DNA of 64,000 bases from positions 26,822,431 through 26,886,430 of the forward strand of contig CM036247.1 in NCBI GenBank assembly GCA_020698575.1. Direction: 5' to 3'. The DNA is from Bostrychus sinensis. Taxonomy: Eukaryota > Chordata > Actinopteri > Gobiiformes > Eleotridae. This document shows positions 38,776 to 49,168 of this stretch, in pieces. The stretch's first letter is position 1. Each line of letters begins with the position of its first letter. The position numbers and the translations under genes are program-made. Below the pieces are notes generated by a model that ran no database searches, was not told the DNA's origin, and saw only the letters and a program-made list of their open reading frames with translations.

Positions 38776-39958
38776 CTATAGTTCAATTATACTGTATAAA
38801 GGGGGGCCTCCACTCTAGAGGTTTATTTTTTATTTTCATCATTAATACTTTTTTCTGAACAATGGATAGTATGTTGGCTGTAAGATGAGTCAAAAAACTT
38901 TTAATAGAAAGTAAAACTTAAAATTGAATGTTTTGAAGCATTCAAGTCAAATTAGGTAAAAAATACTAGTTATTGAAAACTTGAGATTTTGAGTTGGCAC
39001 CAAAACTCAAAAACCTTGAGGGATCCTGTTGCGATGAGTTTTGGGGTTTTCACAACTTTTTTTTAAAGTGCAGCATTATATTAATCAGAAGCCATTGTTA
39101 TTTTGCATATGCAGATCTGAAATGTAAAGACTACATATGTACATCTTTTAGCAGGAACATTTCAGACCTGATTGGAGAGATTAGTGTTATGGTCTGTTAT
39201 GTTCTGCTTGTGCCAGGTCGATCTAAATCAGCTCATTGGCCTACAAGTGTAACAAAAACATGTTTTTCTCCTGCGTTTTTCTTCAGTCAGAGATATAGCC
39301 TGCCTTCTCTCACTCCCACCACACCTATATATTCCTCCTCCCTTCTGCTTTTCACTTCTTTCCCCACAGAGAGCCTTTGCCAAGTGGAGTCAATTAAAAC
39401 TGTACATCTAAGTGAGAAATGTCTGCCTCGGTGTATAGATCTTTCCATAACTGCGCCCGCCGCGTTGCTTCTCCTTCTTTGTGTAAAAGTGTGAATTTGT
39501 GTTATTTTGAAATTGTGCGAATATGTGCTACATGTCTCTATATGAATGTGTGTGTGTTGGAGTGTTGGAGTGGAGAGGCGGGGGGTCCCCTGGGGTCTGG
39601 CAGCATGGCGCGGTAATGTTGCACGCTCCTCCTGTGAAAACGCCTCCAATGGGACCGGGACAGCTGTGGCCAAACCTATGCAGCTTCATGGGCCATAACA
39701 AGCTTTAGAAAACAGTATACAAGCACAATGCTAAACTAAGAGACCAAATAATTGAATTAAATGATCTGCAGATCTCATTATTATTTACAATAGAACATTA
39801 AAAACATATCAGGTGTAGTTTATCATAAAAAATAATGGCTCATTTAAATTAGATCGAAGCAATACAAGGCACAATCATCAAACAAAAGCAGTGTTTTGCA
39901 ATTGTGTTAACTATCAACAGGTCAGTAACATGACTGGGTACAAAAGAACCATTTAGGC

Positions 39959-40167
39959 CAGGGCTCTTCAACTATATTTTCCTATGGGCCAAACTGTGGC
40001 CTGTGGTTGGACATTCCCCAGTACTAATGGCTTTATGTTGCAAAGTATCCATGTACAGAATAGTGGCTATTAAATGATTGATTTATTTTTTATGGGTAGA
40101 TAGGTTGAGGGCTGGTCCAACTTGACTGGTGGGCCATGGCCCCCAGGCCGCCTGTTGAATAACCCTG
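39959..40167 (+). mobile_element. Short hAT-type MITE (209 bp)
   Basis: The left end CAGGGCTCTTCAAC and the right end (complement CAGGGTTATTCAAC) form inverted repeats matching at 12 of 14 positions. The flanking 8-mers ATTTAGGC (39951-39958) and ATTTAAGC (40168-40175) match at 7 of 8. Confidence 0.75.
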
Positions 40168-40175
40168 ATTTAAGC

Positions 40176-40443
40176 AGTGCTGGATGAAGTAGCCTACTCA
40201 AAATCTGTACTCAACTAAATGTATTGTTACTTCAATATAATATTATAATAACAAATAATATACTCAAGTAGAAGTAAAATACTTCTATTTTACTTGAATA
40301 AAATATAAAAAATATAGTAAGTATAAAGTGTTTGAATGTTTTTCTCAATTCAGAAAGTACTTTTTCCAAAGTACTTTTAAAAAAAAAGTACTTAAATTAC
40401 TTGAGCAAAATCTTCTATCATCTATCTTGTTACTTTCCACCAC
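40176..40443 (+). mobile_element. Fold-back MITE of the AGTACTT-rich type
   Basis: Begins near AGTGCTGGATGAAGTA and ends TTACTTTCCACCACC. The interior is rich in AAGTACTT and ACTTGA words. It resembles the element at 29094-29582 and directly abuts the hAT MITE at 39959-40167. Confidence 0.5.
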
Positions 40444-40466
40444 CTCATTTTAGAGAGTCTTCATTA

Positions 40467-42015
40467 CAGTTGTGTTCAAAATAATAGGAGTATGTGTATC
40501 AAAGTTAGCAAATCTCAGAATTCTTATTCTAGCTTTTATTTCCACAAATGCAAATGCATTGAGAATACTGCACATTCTATTCTAAATCAAAACATGAACA
40601 AAAAATGATCAAATTTGTTATTCCTTTACATAAGGTGAAGAAAAAGGGAATAATAGGCTGTTAGGCTTTTTTTTACATACTCAAACATTTACTATATTAA
40701 TTAAAAATGCTTTAAACTTTTGCTTTCCCATGGATCTCTGAACTAATATTTAGTTGTAAAACCACAGTTTTTAAGAACTGCTTTAAATCTGTGATGCATG
40801 GAGTCCACTAACTTCTGGCAGGTATCACAACCCAGGACGATTGGACTACATTCCACAATCTCTGCATTTCTTGGTTTGGCCTCAGAAACAGCATTTTTAA
40901 TGTCACCCCACAGGGTTAAGGTCTGGGGATTGTGCTGGCCACTAACGTTAATCTTGTTGGTCCTGAACCAAGAAGCTGCTCTTTTACTGTATATTTTGGG
41001 TCATTGTCTTGTTGAAACACCCATTTCAATGGCATTTACTCTTCAGCATAAGGCAACATGAGCTCTTGAAGTATTTGGATATATTTGAACTTATCTATGA
41101 TCCCTGTGTTGCGATGAACAGGCCCGACACCTCAGTTTTAGAAACATCGCCATATCATGATGCTTGCTCCACCAGGCTTTACTGTCTTCACAGTGTCCTG
41201 GGGCTGGAACTCAGTGTTTGTGTTCGTCTGACAAAAAGAACAATCTTACTTTCATCAGGCCACAAAATGTTGTGCCATTTCTCTTTAGACCTGCCAATGT
41301 GTTCTTGTAACCTCTTCAGCACATCTTTTTTTAAAGAATGGGACTTTGCAGGAGCTTCTTGCTGAAAGCTTGGCTTCACAAAGGCGTTTTCTAATTGTCA
41401 CAGTACTCACGGGTATTTTTAGATCTTCTTTAATCTCCCTGGGACTGATCATTGGCTTTTGGCTCAGCCAATGAAAATGGCTATTCTTTGGCCCATTTGA
41501 ATGATGATTTTTTGTTTTCTTCCATGTCTTTCAGGTTTTGGTTGCCATTTTAAAGCATTTGAGATCATTAGCTCAGCAGAACATTTTCTGCACTTCTTTA
41601 TATGTTTTCACCTCTCCAGTCAACTTTTTAATCAAAGTATGCTATTCTTCTGAACAATGTCTCTAATGATCCATTTTACTCAGATTTTTTGAGAGAAATG
41701 CACTCTAACCAGCATGCATAACATGTCCTACCTTTGTCCTTTCATAAGAGACAGCTGTTTAACAGCTGATTTCTCACAACTGACAACTGAGGTCCCTGAT
41801 AGCAAACCTCACTGCCATTATTCTTCTTTCAATTACCTATTAAAAAAAAAAGAAAGAAAAAAGAATTATCAGCATGCATTTCAGGACTGGGTTTATTTGT
41901 TTTCTGTTACTCTACTACATGTACTAGTAAGTTATTTGTAGAAATACATTTATTACCAAAAACAGTGATTGTTTTGCTTTGTGATGTTGTACTGCTATTA
42001 TTTTGAACACTACTG
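40467..42015 (-). mobile_element. Degenerate Tc1/mariner element
   Basis: Left end CAGTTGTGTTCAAAATAATA and right end (complement CAGTAGTGTTCAAAATAATA) form inverted repeats, with TA on both sides (40465-40466 and 42016-42017), the Tc1/mariner target. The 1549-bp length is close to that of a full Tc1 element. The minus strand retains pieces of transposase but no intact frame. Confidence 0.85.
40730..41470 (-). pseudogene. Broken Tc1-type transposase
   Basis: Minus-strand translation between about 41188 and 41379 gives a block with KWHNILWPDESKIVLF, which matches the Tc1 catalytic-core pattern W-DE-K. Near 40750-40870 the C-terminal part reads as KLVDSMHHRFKAVL in another segment. Frameshifts and stops separate the pieces, so no active enzyme is expected. 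Confidence 0.75.
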
Positions 42016-42817
42016 TATTAGCATTGGCTGTTATTGGGTGCTCCTGATCATGAAACCTTTCAGCTTTTAAAAATAGTTAGTTGCAAAATGCTCACTCAAG
42101 CTCCAGATTTTTTAGATGTGTTGCTATCACTAAATTCAAAATGAGCTATAATTTTCCGTGAATACAATTTTATGACATTTCTAAACCTATACATTTTTTT
42201 TTAATTCAGATTTTACTCATTGTCCCAACTTCAGATTTGGGTTTGTCAAATGTATTGTATGATCGCCTGGCCTTCAAGCAGCACTGCATTCTAAACAGGC
42301 ATTATTGTCTAATTACTGCATGGATTAGGAATACTTCCAGAAGTCACTGTGTGTGAACACAGTTTGAAAAATGATCCAGAAACGCTGCTGTCTTCTCTGG
42401 GCCTTCTGAGTTTGAATTTATTGACTTTTTATTCACCTGATAATAGAAATGTTTTCCACTTTTCCTCAGTCCATTTTATATTAAACTCTGGCCCATGTCT
42501 TCTATGGGTGTTTTTGGATGTTTTTATAGTAAATATCTTCTAACTTTTTATTGCCCTGATTGTATTATACCCTGAAATAGTAAAATATCTTAGTCTCAAC
42601 ACCTGATTAGTTGTTTATGTTATATTATGAATAAGCTATAGTTCATACAGAGATTTGTAGACCATTGCATTCTTTTTATTTACATTCAACACAATATCCC
42701 AACTTTTTTGGAAAAAATGTGGCGGTATATAAACACACCTATTACTCCAATACTACCAACTGTCTGGCTGTCTGTGCACTCCATGTTTTGGCCATGTCTG
42801 TCAGCATCTCTACCCCT

Positions 42818-42860
42818 CACACACACATACACACACACACACACACACACATACACACAC
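42818..42860. repeat. (CA)n microsatellite
   Basis: CA dinucleotides with occasional TA steps. Confidence 0.9.
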
Positions 42861-43834
42861 ATTCACCCAATTTCTCCTCTCCCCTCATGCAGTCTCTGGC
42901 ACAATTGATGCCTCTCGACATAGGTGAAAGTACATTTTTCCATTTCGCCATTTTTCATCCAGCTCATTCCCCTTGCCTCCCACGTAGCCGCCGCTCCGTG
43001 TTCCGGTCAGACATGGCTCCCACGAGAAGCCTGTCCGCATGTGTGAATTAAATGCGTATTAAAAATGAACGAGCGTGGCAGCGAGGAAGTCAATTAACAG
43101 GCAATATACCTCCATTCATCTCTGAGTGAAAGAAAGGCTACCTAGACCTAACCTCAAATCTAATAGCATGGTCTTTTCAGAAAGCACTGAGTTTTTTTTT
43201 TTTTATATATATGTACAAAAAACGGTGGTTCCCACACACTGGTTCGGTGTCCAAAACTGTATTACCAGATATTTTCTGAGTGTCGAAAAAAAATTAGTGA
43301 AGCAAAAAATGTCGCAATCATCAAAAATACATTCAAGTGACACAAACCATAACTTGATGACCACATAACATTTGGATTTTTTTTTTAAATAGGAAAAAAT
43401 AAGGCCTAAAATCATGAAAACACAAAATATATATACAGTATATAAAAGATACTAAACCTGGCCATGAACCAGACCTTGATATATGTGCCCCACTGAAAAA
43501 AATAATTAGACTTTAGATTTTTATGTTTACACTAGAGCATTTGAAATGTTGGGGCTGACTGCAGTACCTCATACACTTTTTTAGAGCATGTGAACAGCTA
43601 TGTCAGCCTTGTAAGGACATCTGTGCATGAATCTTGTAGTCTAATTTTCCACTTAAAAATTATGTTAACTCAGTTTAATTCACAAGTACACTGAACATTA
43701 CTGGCAGTTTGTGTGCTCATTAAGAAACATGGGTGGTGTGGTACTTCTCTCCATCAGTGCTCAGTTTGCCAACTCAGAATAGATGACATTGTGATGTTAT
43801 TTTACACTACTTTAATCAGATTGGAATATAGAGT

Positions 43835-44125
43835 TCAATTTAGGGTTCAACCCCTGCTACCGCTATCTTGTCCATGGGCAAGACACTTCACCCACCTTGC
43901 CTATGTAGGAACGTGTAAATGTGATTGGTGGTGGTCAGAGAGGCCGTAGGCGCAGAATGGCAGTCTCTGTCAGTCTGCCCCAGGACAGCTGTGGCTACCC
44001 ATGTAGCTTACTACCACTGAGTATGACAGAGGAGTGGATGAATAATGAACAAATGCAAACTGCTTTAAGCAGCTTGAAAAAAGATTGGAAAGTGCAATAT
44101 AAATCTAATCCTTATTAAAGATAAT
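43835..44125 (+). repeat. tRNA-derived SINE, family A, head truncated
   Basis: Begins around the B box (GGGTTCAACCC, 43841-43851), then GGGCAAGACACTTCACCCAC and the body ending at an ATT-rich tail. Confidence 0.7.
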
Positions 44126-45395
44126 TATTATAATATACAACATTTCACACACTGCACCTTTAAGTTTGTAGAAATGTGGCAGGGTATTGTATGTATAGCC
44201 ACTATGTTATTTTTTTATTTTTTATTTTTATTTTTTTCAAATCTTCTTTGAAAGCTTTATGTAATATTACAGCCAAAACATGGATATTGATCTTTAGTTT
44301 ACCCTTTCCAGTACCCCAGACTCTATTCCACCTATTAAAATATTAATTGAGTAATACAAAAAAAAAAATAATAATAATAAATGTAGTAGCATTTTAATAT
44401 CAATTAGCAAATTTTGTTGGTAGCATTATTTAAAATTTTATATTTAATAGCTTATGTTGCTGTTTAAGGCAAAAGCCGAATATATATGATAAAGAGGCAA
44501 AAATGTACATTTTTTTTGTTTGATTTATTTAACAGTCACCAGATGATGATACATTCTCTTAAAAAAGAAATAGACAACAAAACTGATATTCTTTTGAGCT
44601 TTTAAAAACTATAATACAATATTCTTAATATATAGCTTTTTTACAAAATAAATGTCAGTAAGAGGGTAAAGGGCAAGTGACATCTTAAAAAAGAACCAAG
44701 AGGAAAAAAAAGAGAATGGAGCAAAGAGTCAAACAACACCAACATTTAAGAGAGACCAATCTCTGTCATAAATAAATATAGGAAAATTAGACATCATATA
44801 CTGTATATAGATTTATTTTGAATGGCAGGGCTTTGCTAGCATAGGTCATATTGTCACTGCTTTGTGAGGTCCAATTCCCATAAAATAAAATTTAAAAAAA
44901 CAGCGCAGTTAAAAGCACTGAAATGAAGGTATCTACCCCAATAATAGTTCTGATAGTCTGTGCCGTGTTTGACCTTTGGCTGTACCCATGACCCCCCAAC
45001 AACAACCAGAACCCCCAAACCCCCTCCCCTGATCTGCACTTGGTACGGCCCAAGATATCTCCTTAAGGGGACTGGAGAATAGGGGTGTCCTCTTTTTTTC
45101 CTTCTTTTCTCAAGGCCAGTGTACTCAAATGAGACCAACCACCCCCACCCAACTCACAAACAGACAATTGAGCAGAGCACATGTGGGAGGGTAGAGATGG
45201 GGGTGTGTGTGGGATTGGCGCACAGGAAGGTCATACTGCGCTGCCAACGTCTTTTCACCGTATAGCATCGCCCTTTACACTATAGATATTTTAGCGTGGT
45301 CCTTGTTGGTCCTTGAAATTGTCAACAACACAATAACAGCTACAAGACAACAGAATAGAGACACAAAAAGTGGATGTGGGAATGTGGTGGTTGTG

Positions 45396-45447
45396 GATGG
45401 GGTACGGGGTGGATGGGGTACAGGGTGGGGTGGGGGGGGTGGGGGGC
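45396..45447 (+). repeat. G-rich tract, potential G-quadruplex
   Basis: At least six runs of three or more G with short spacers (GGGGT, GGGGT, GGGGTACAGGG, then runs of four, eight and six G). It lies 2 kb beyond the FOXO stop codon on the opposite strand. Confidence 0.7.
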
Positions 45448-45875
45448 TCTCAAACCCTGAAGACCATTTAGGAGCTGTTTATATGACAACATGTTCTTTA
45501 AGTCATTTAACTGAACATTCTGCTTCACTATAGAATACGCTGTAGTGTGTAAACCAAGCCAGTATTCGGCACTGTGAAAAAAGTATTAATACGTTTATAT
45601 CTGAAAGTATTTGTAAGTATCGTATGGCACTGGTTTGCTAGTCTGTTACCATGATAAATTTTTGGTGTGAATTCATCAGGACACTACTTTATTTTTACTT
45701 GTATTTCTTTTCTATTGCAAGAAAGGGACATTACAGCTGATATAAAGATACTAACCCCAGCCACCAGGGGTCAATAAAGAATACTTTTCTTTTTTTTTTT
45801 TTTTTTTTTGGTGTGGATCAGATCACCATCTGGATTTAGGATTTTTTTGTGAATTCTTTAGCACTGTGTGATATA

Positions 45876-46050
45876 AGGCCTTTGTGGCACAATGGATAAA
45901 GCATTTACCCCTGAACTACAAGATTCCAGATTAAAGTTCAGGTCTGGGTACTATATGTTTACCATTCTGAGAAAGGTCCAATGCCTTGGCAGCGCTGCTA
46001 CGCTCTCTGAGTGCTTCTAGTTGTTGTTTCTGTCATGTGTATTAAGTTCA
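45876..46050 (+). repeat. tRNA-derived SINE, family C
   Basis: The head TTTGTGGCACAATGGATAAA and AAGATTCCAGATTAAAG suggest a tRNA-like A and B box. The same head occurs as short fragments near 715-830, 6016-6072 and 38712-38775. Confidence 0.6.
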
Positions 46051-46429
46051 TACCAAAAGTCAATCACAGGCCCCTATTTTGTCATTTTCACAAAAATCAT
46101 TGCCATTTTTTAAGAACCATCGTCATGTAAATTGCTCCTTAGATTTGATTGTTTCCTCTTTTTTTTTGCATCTTTGATTAATTCAAAACTCAGCCACTGA
46201 AACATAGGAACACAAAATACAGATAATGGAGATGATCAGTTCAATGCTCTACTACCTATTTTCTGACACAACAGCATGAAAACAGATTGGCAGTACTTTT
46301 CTATCTTCCATTTTTTTTTTTTTTTTTTTGTTCTGTACCCTCTGCGAGCAGGCAAGTGGACAGTGACATTGGCCTCCTCGGAGCGCGGTGGCAGGCGGCA
46401 GAGTGACTTGGCGTTAATCACAGTTGTGT

Positions 46430-46620
46430 CTCACTTTCTTGGCACATTTAGTCAGAGAGGCGAGCACCAGCGCGGACAGCCAGGGGTGAGAGATGAGAGG
46501 ACAATGCGTTAGATTCTCAATAATGACGCATCGCTGCAGCATCACTTTGCAGATTAAAAGCAAGATGCTGAATTTCAATCAAGCCACATTAATGGCTTAG
46601 TGTGAAGAATGGTTACTTTG
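46430..46620. promoter_or_regulatory. Candidate conserved noncoding element downstream of the FOXO gene
   Basis: Unique sequence with CAATAATGACGCATCG (CRE/AP-1-like), TTTGCAGATTAAAAG and CAAGCCACATTAATGGC. It lies within 350 bp of the proposed 3' end, so it could instead be part of a longer 3' UTR. Confidence 0.3.
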
Positions 46621-46764
46621 TCTTCAATGGCAGGAGGAAAGGGAACGAACTGAGAGGAAGGAAGGAGCGAGAGGATGAGAAAAGCTAGTGCAAAAAGCCC
46701 AGGTGAAACAAGGGGATATGACATTTTAATTCACCAAATTGCATGCTAGCCAGTAATGATAGAC

Positions 46765-47506
46765 TTTATTTAATAATATGGTGACAACATTTTTATTATG
46801 CAGGGCAAAAGAACATTAACAAAATACCAGATCTGAGAAAAGTCAAAGTTCCAAAAACTGAGGATCAGAGAGACATCCAAGTAACATTTCAATAATGAGT
46901 AAGATTACCCTGTAAATGAATTTTAAAAAGGAAAAGTTCATTCTTGTAAAGTTTAATGCATATAACTTGATATTTGGGAGTCTCAATAAAAAATAAAAAT
47001 AAAAAAACAGAATATGTCACTTGGTTGCCAGTGATTGCATATAGGGAAAGGGTTCCAATTTTAATTTGATGCCAAGTGCTGACACTTTATCAACGGAGCT
47101 TTTGATTTCTTCATTTGTTCCTGTCAAAGACTGCAGCCACTGTACAAAACATGCCAAATTCTGCCTGAGCGCTCTGAGGAAGCATAGCACTAGGAGATGT
47201 GACCCACTTGCAATAAAGTGCATTGAGAATTTAGTTCTCATGGTAGATGAGAAACAAAGTTGGGCAAGCACAGCTGAGAGATTGTCATCACAGTATAGCT
47301 GATCTAAGGAAAAACTTAATGTGACATGAACTAGATCTCTCAAAAGGGGAAGGGGAGCAAAAGAGGAGGGGCAACAGAGGAACTGTCGGGACAACAAAGA
47401 GAGATGGGGTATTGGTCCTCTAGTCTCTGTCTCAAGTCAAGAATGTCATTGTTAAGCACAGTGCGATATGGGTAACAGACATGGTTACAATGCAGTATCC
47501 TTGACT
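46765..47506 (-). other. foxo6: Candidate 3' UTR of the FOXO gene
   Basis: Sequence directly downstream of the FOXO stop codon. The first clear AATAAA on the minus strand is the complement of 46765-46770, giving a 3' UTR of about 740 bases. FOXO 3' UTRs are often several kilobases, and further minus-strand AATAAA copies occur near 44524 and 44814, so a longer transcript is possible. Confidence 0.4.
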
Positions 47507-49165
47507 TTAACCAGGCACCCAGCTCTGGTTACTGTGAGATTGTTGTGGCCCTCCAAGTCCACTCATCCCCATCCCCATAGTCACACCCATGCCCATTCCC
47601 ATCCCAATGCCCACGCCCTGGGCCAGCGAGCAGTCAAAGTTAAAGTCCATCTCCTCGCCAGAGTCCATGATGTCATGGAGAAGGATAGACTCCACATCAC
47701 AGTCTAGACTACCATGGAACATGTCAATGTCCAGGTCCGCTGGTAGTCTCTCATGTGGGAGGTGTTGGTCATAGCTGTGGTAGCTGCCATTACCACTGCT
47801 GCCCCCCAGTCCCTGGCTGTGGTGGTACTGTCCATTAGCAATGCCTTGGTGTTGTGGGTCCGGGTAATGGTTGTGACGTGGATGAGGGGCAGCGGCCACA
47901 TGGCAGGAGTCCTGGGGCATACCAAGCATGCCCGCTGGGTTAGGAGGGAGTGTGGTGGTGGCTGGAAGGTGTGCATGTGATGGGGGGCTGTACAAATAGG
48001 GGGCTTTGTGGTTGTAGGTCTGCAGCTGACTGCTGTTCCCTCGGGGAGCCAGGGCTTGTGCCCGAGGCGGTGTATGATTCTGGCTCTGATTCAGAACGTG
48101 ACCGTTGTGAGCAAGGCTGTGAGGTGAGCTGTGGTTGTGGTTAGGTGTATGGCTGTGAGTTCTGCTATGGCTATGACTATGAGGTCCGTTGTGGTTGTGA
48201 CTCTGGCCATTGAGGTGACCAGTATGGTGATTGTGATGGTTGGAGCCTATTCCATTACTGGTTTGGCTCATCATGGGGTGGCTCTCTCTGTCTTGCCCTA
48301 ACATCATGTCCTTGGTGCAGTACTGTCCATTTGATGTTAGCAGACTTTGAAGCGCATTGGTACTGGAGTATGCTCGCATTGTTCCAGAAAAACTAGCTGG
48401 CTTGTTCTCCTGAATGGTCTGCATGGGTGAGTGGTGGCGCAGCATCCCCATGCCAGTGCCACCATAAACACCAGCACTGTAAGAGCCCTTCACTCCAGAG
48501 CTGTAGTGATAGACCGGGCTTTGGTGCTTGTGCCGTCCCACAGAGGAGTGGTGCTGCTGCGAGTGATGGTGGTGATAACTTTCATCCATTAGTTGCTCAT
48601 CCAGACTAATTGCACCCGTAAGGCTGGCCAGTTGTGGCAACTGCTCCAAGGATGGACAGTGATTTCCTGCCCCCATTGAGGGAGAGCGGGCACTGGTTGG
48701 TGAGGGGTAAAGGTGTGGCGAAGTCGAACAAGACAGGCCCCCCTCCTCTGGTTCTCCTGCTTCTCCCTCTGCAAGTATAGGCGACAGACGTCCACTTAAT
48801 GTAGAGGCTGAAGAACTGGCTCTGGAGTGAAGGTCTGTCCAAGCATCAAATTCCCCATCTGTGCCAGGAGTGACCCCTGTCCCTGGAAGGACTTTTCGAG
48901 GTGGGCTGCCATGGTCCGGGGATCCTTGGAGTCCCACAACAGCAGATCCAGCTCCGATACCAGGACGGCCCACTCTTTTGCCCCTGATGCGCCCTTTGCT
49001 CTTCAGGTACTTGGTGCTGTTGTCCATGGAGACAGCCCGGCGGCGTGGAGCTTTGCCCATCTTCCCTCCATCTGGATTCAGCATCCACCAGGAGCTCTTC
49101 CCCGTTCCTTCATTCTGGACTCGAATAAACCGTGTGTGGAGAGACAGGTTGTGTCGGATAGAGTT
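47507..49165 (-). CDS. foxo6: FOXO-class forkhead transcription factor, second coding exon (FOXO6-like), partial gene
   Basis: This exon encodes 552 residues (numbered from its first Asn) and ends at a TAA stop at 47507-47509. FOXO proteins are nuclear DNA-binding activators restrained by insulin/PI3K-AKT signalling. Visible parts, in order: the second half of the forkhead domain from NSIRHNLSLH (1-10) to SSWWMLNP (24-31); the AKT site RRRAVSMDN (41-49, Ser46) inside the basic NLS region; an SASTLSGRLSPI block (119-130); an LxxLL motif LQSLL (272-276) after the MQTIQENKP block (248-256); His-rich tracts (198-220, 310-356); a C-terminal acidic activation segment (473-511) with DLDIDMF and MDFNFD; a Gly-Met tract (517-538); terminal NQSWVPG. 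The exon starts after a CAG acceptor (49166-49168) preceded by a pyrimidine-rich run, at the intron position known for FOXO genes. WWMLNP, the YPSP block and VESILLHDIMDS favour FOXO6. The MQTIQENKP and SGRLSP blocks are FOXO3-like, so foxo3 is the main alternative. Confidence 0.9.
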   Translation of the reverse strand, partial: NSIRHNLSLHTRFIRVQNEGTGKSSWWMLNPDGGKMGKAPRRRAVSMDNSTKYLKSKGRIRGKRVGRPGIGAGSAVVGLQGSPDHGSPPRKVLPGTGVTPGTDGEFDAWTDLHSRASSSASTLSGRLSPILAEGEAGEPEEGGLSCSTSPHLYPSPTSARSPSMGAGNHCPSLEQLPQLASLTGAISLDEQLMDESYHHHHSQQHHSSVGRHKHQSPVYHYSSGVKGSYSAGVYGGTGMGMLRHHSPMQTIQENKPASFSGTMRAYSSTNALQSLLTSNGQYCTKDMMLGQDRESHPMMSQTSNGIGSNHHNHHTGHLNGQSHNHNGPHSHSHSRTHSHTPNHNHSSPHSLAHNGHVLNQSQNHTPPRAQALAPRGNSSQLQTYNHKAPYLYSPPSHAHLPATTTLPPNPAGMLGMPQDSCHVAAAPHPRHNHYPDPQHQGIANGQYHHSQGLGGSSGNGSYHSYDQHLPHERLPADLDIDMFHGSLDCDVESILLHDIMDSGEEMDFNFDCSLAQGVGIGMGMGMGVTMGMGMSGLGGPQQSHSNQSWVPG

Positions 49166-49168
49166 CTG
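49166..49168 (-). other. foxo6: Splice acceptor of the FOXO exon
   Basis: The minus strand reads a T/C-rich run (about 49169-49183) followed by CAG at 49168-49166, then AAC for Asn, the first codon of the exon. The FOXO family intron interrupts the forkhead domain just before NSIRHN, so position and phase fit. An in-frame TTG further upstream is intronic and is not a start codon. Confidence 0.85.

Larger units (their letters stand above)
42018..46764. other. Intergenic or distal 3' region of the FOXO gene
   Basis: Contains a CA microsatellite, SINEs at 43835 and 45876, and the G-rich tract at 45396-45447. Minus-strand AATAAA signals near 44524 and 44814 leave open that a long FOXO 3' UTR reaches here. 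No other gene seen. Confidence 0.5.

Noticed and set aside
38994..39494. 166-codon plus-strand open frame
   Set aside because: Composition looks random, no motif or splice context was found, and no ortholog is recognised.
47017..47397. 126-codon minus-strand open frame just downstream of the FOXO stop
   Set aside because: Depends on a non-ATG start, has no recognised domain and lies in the proposed 3' UTR.
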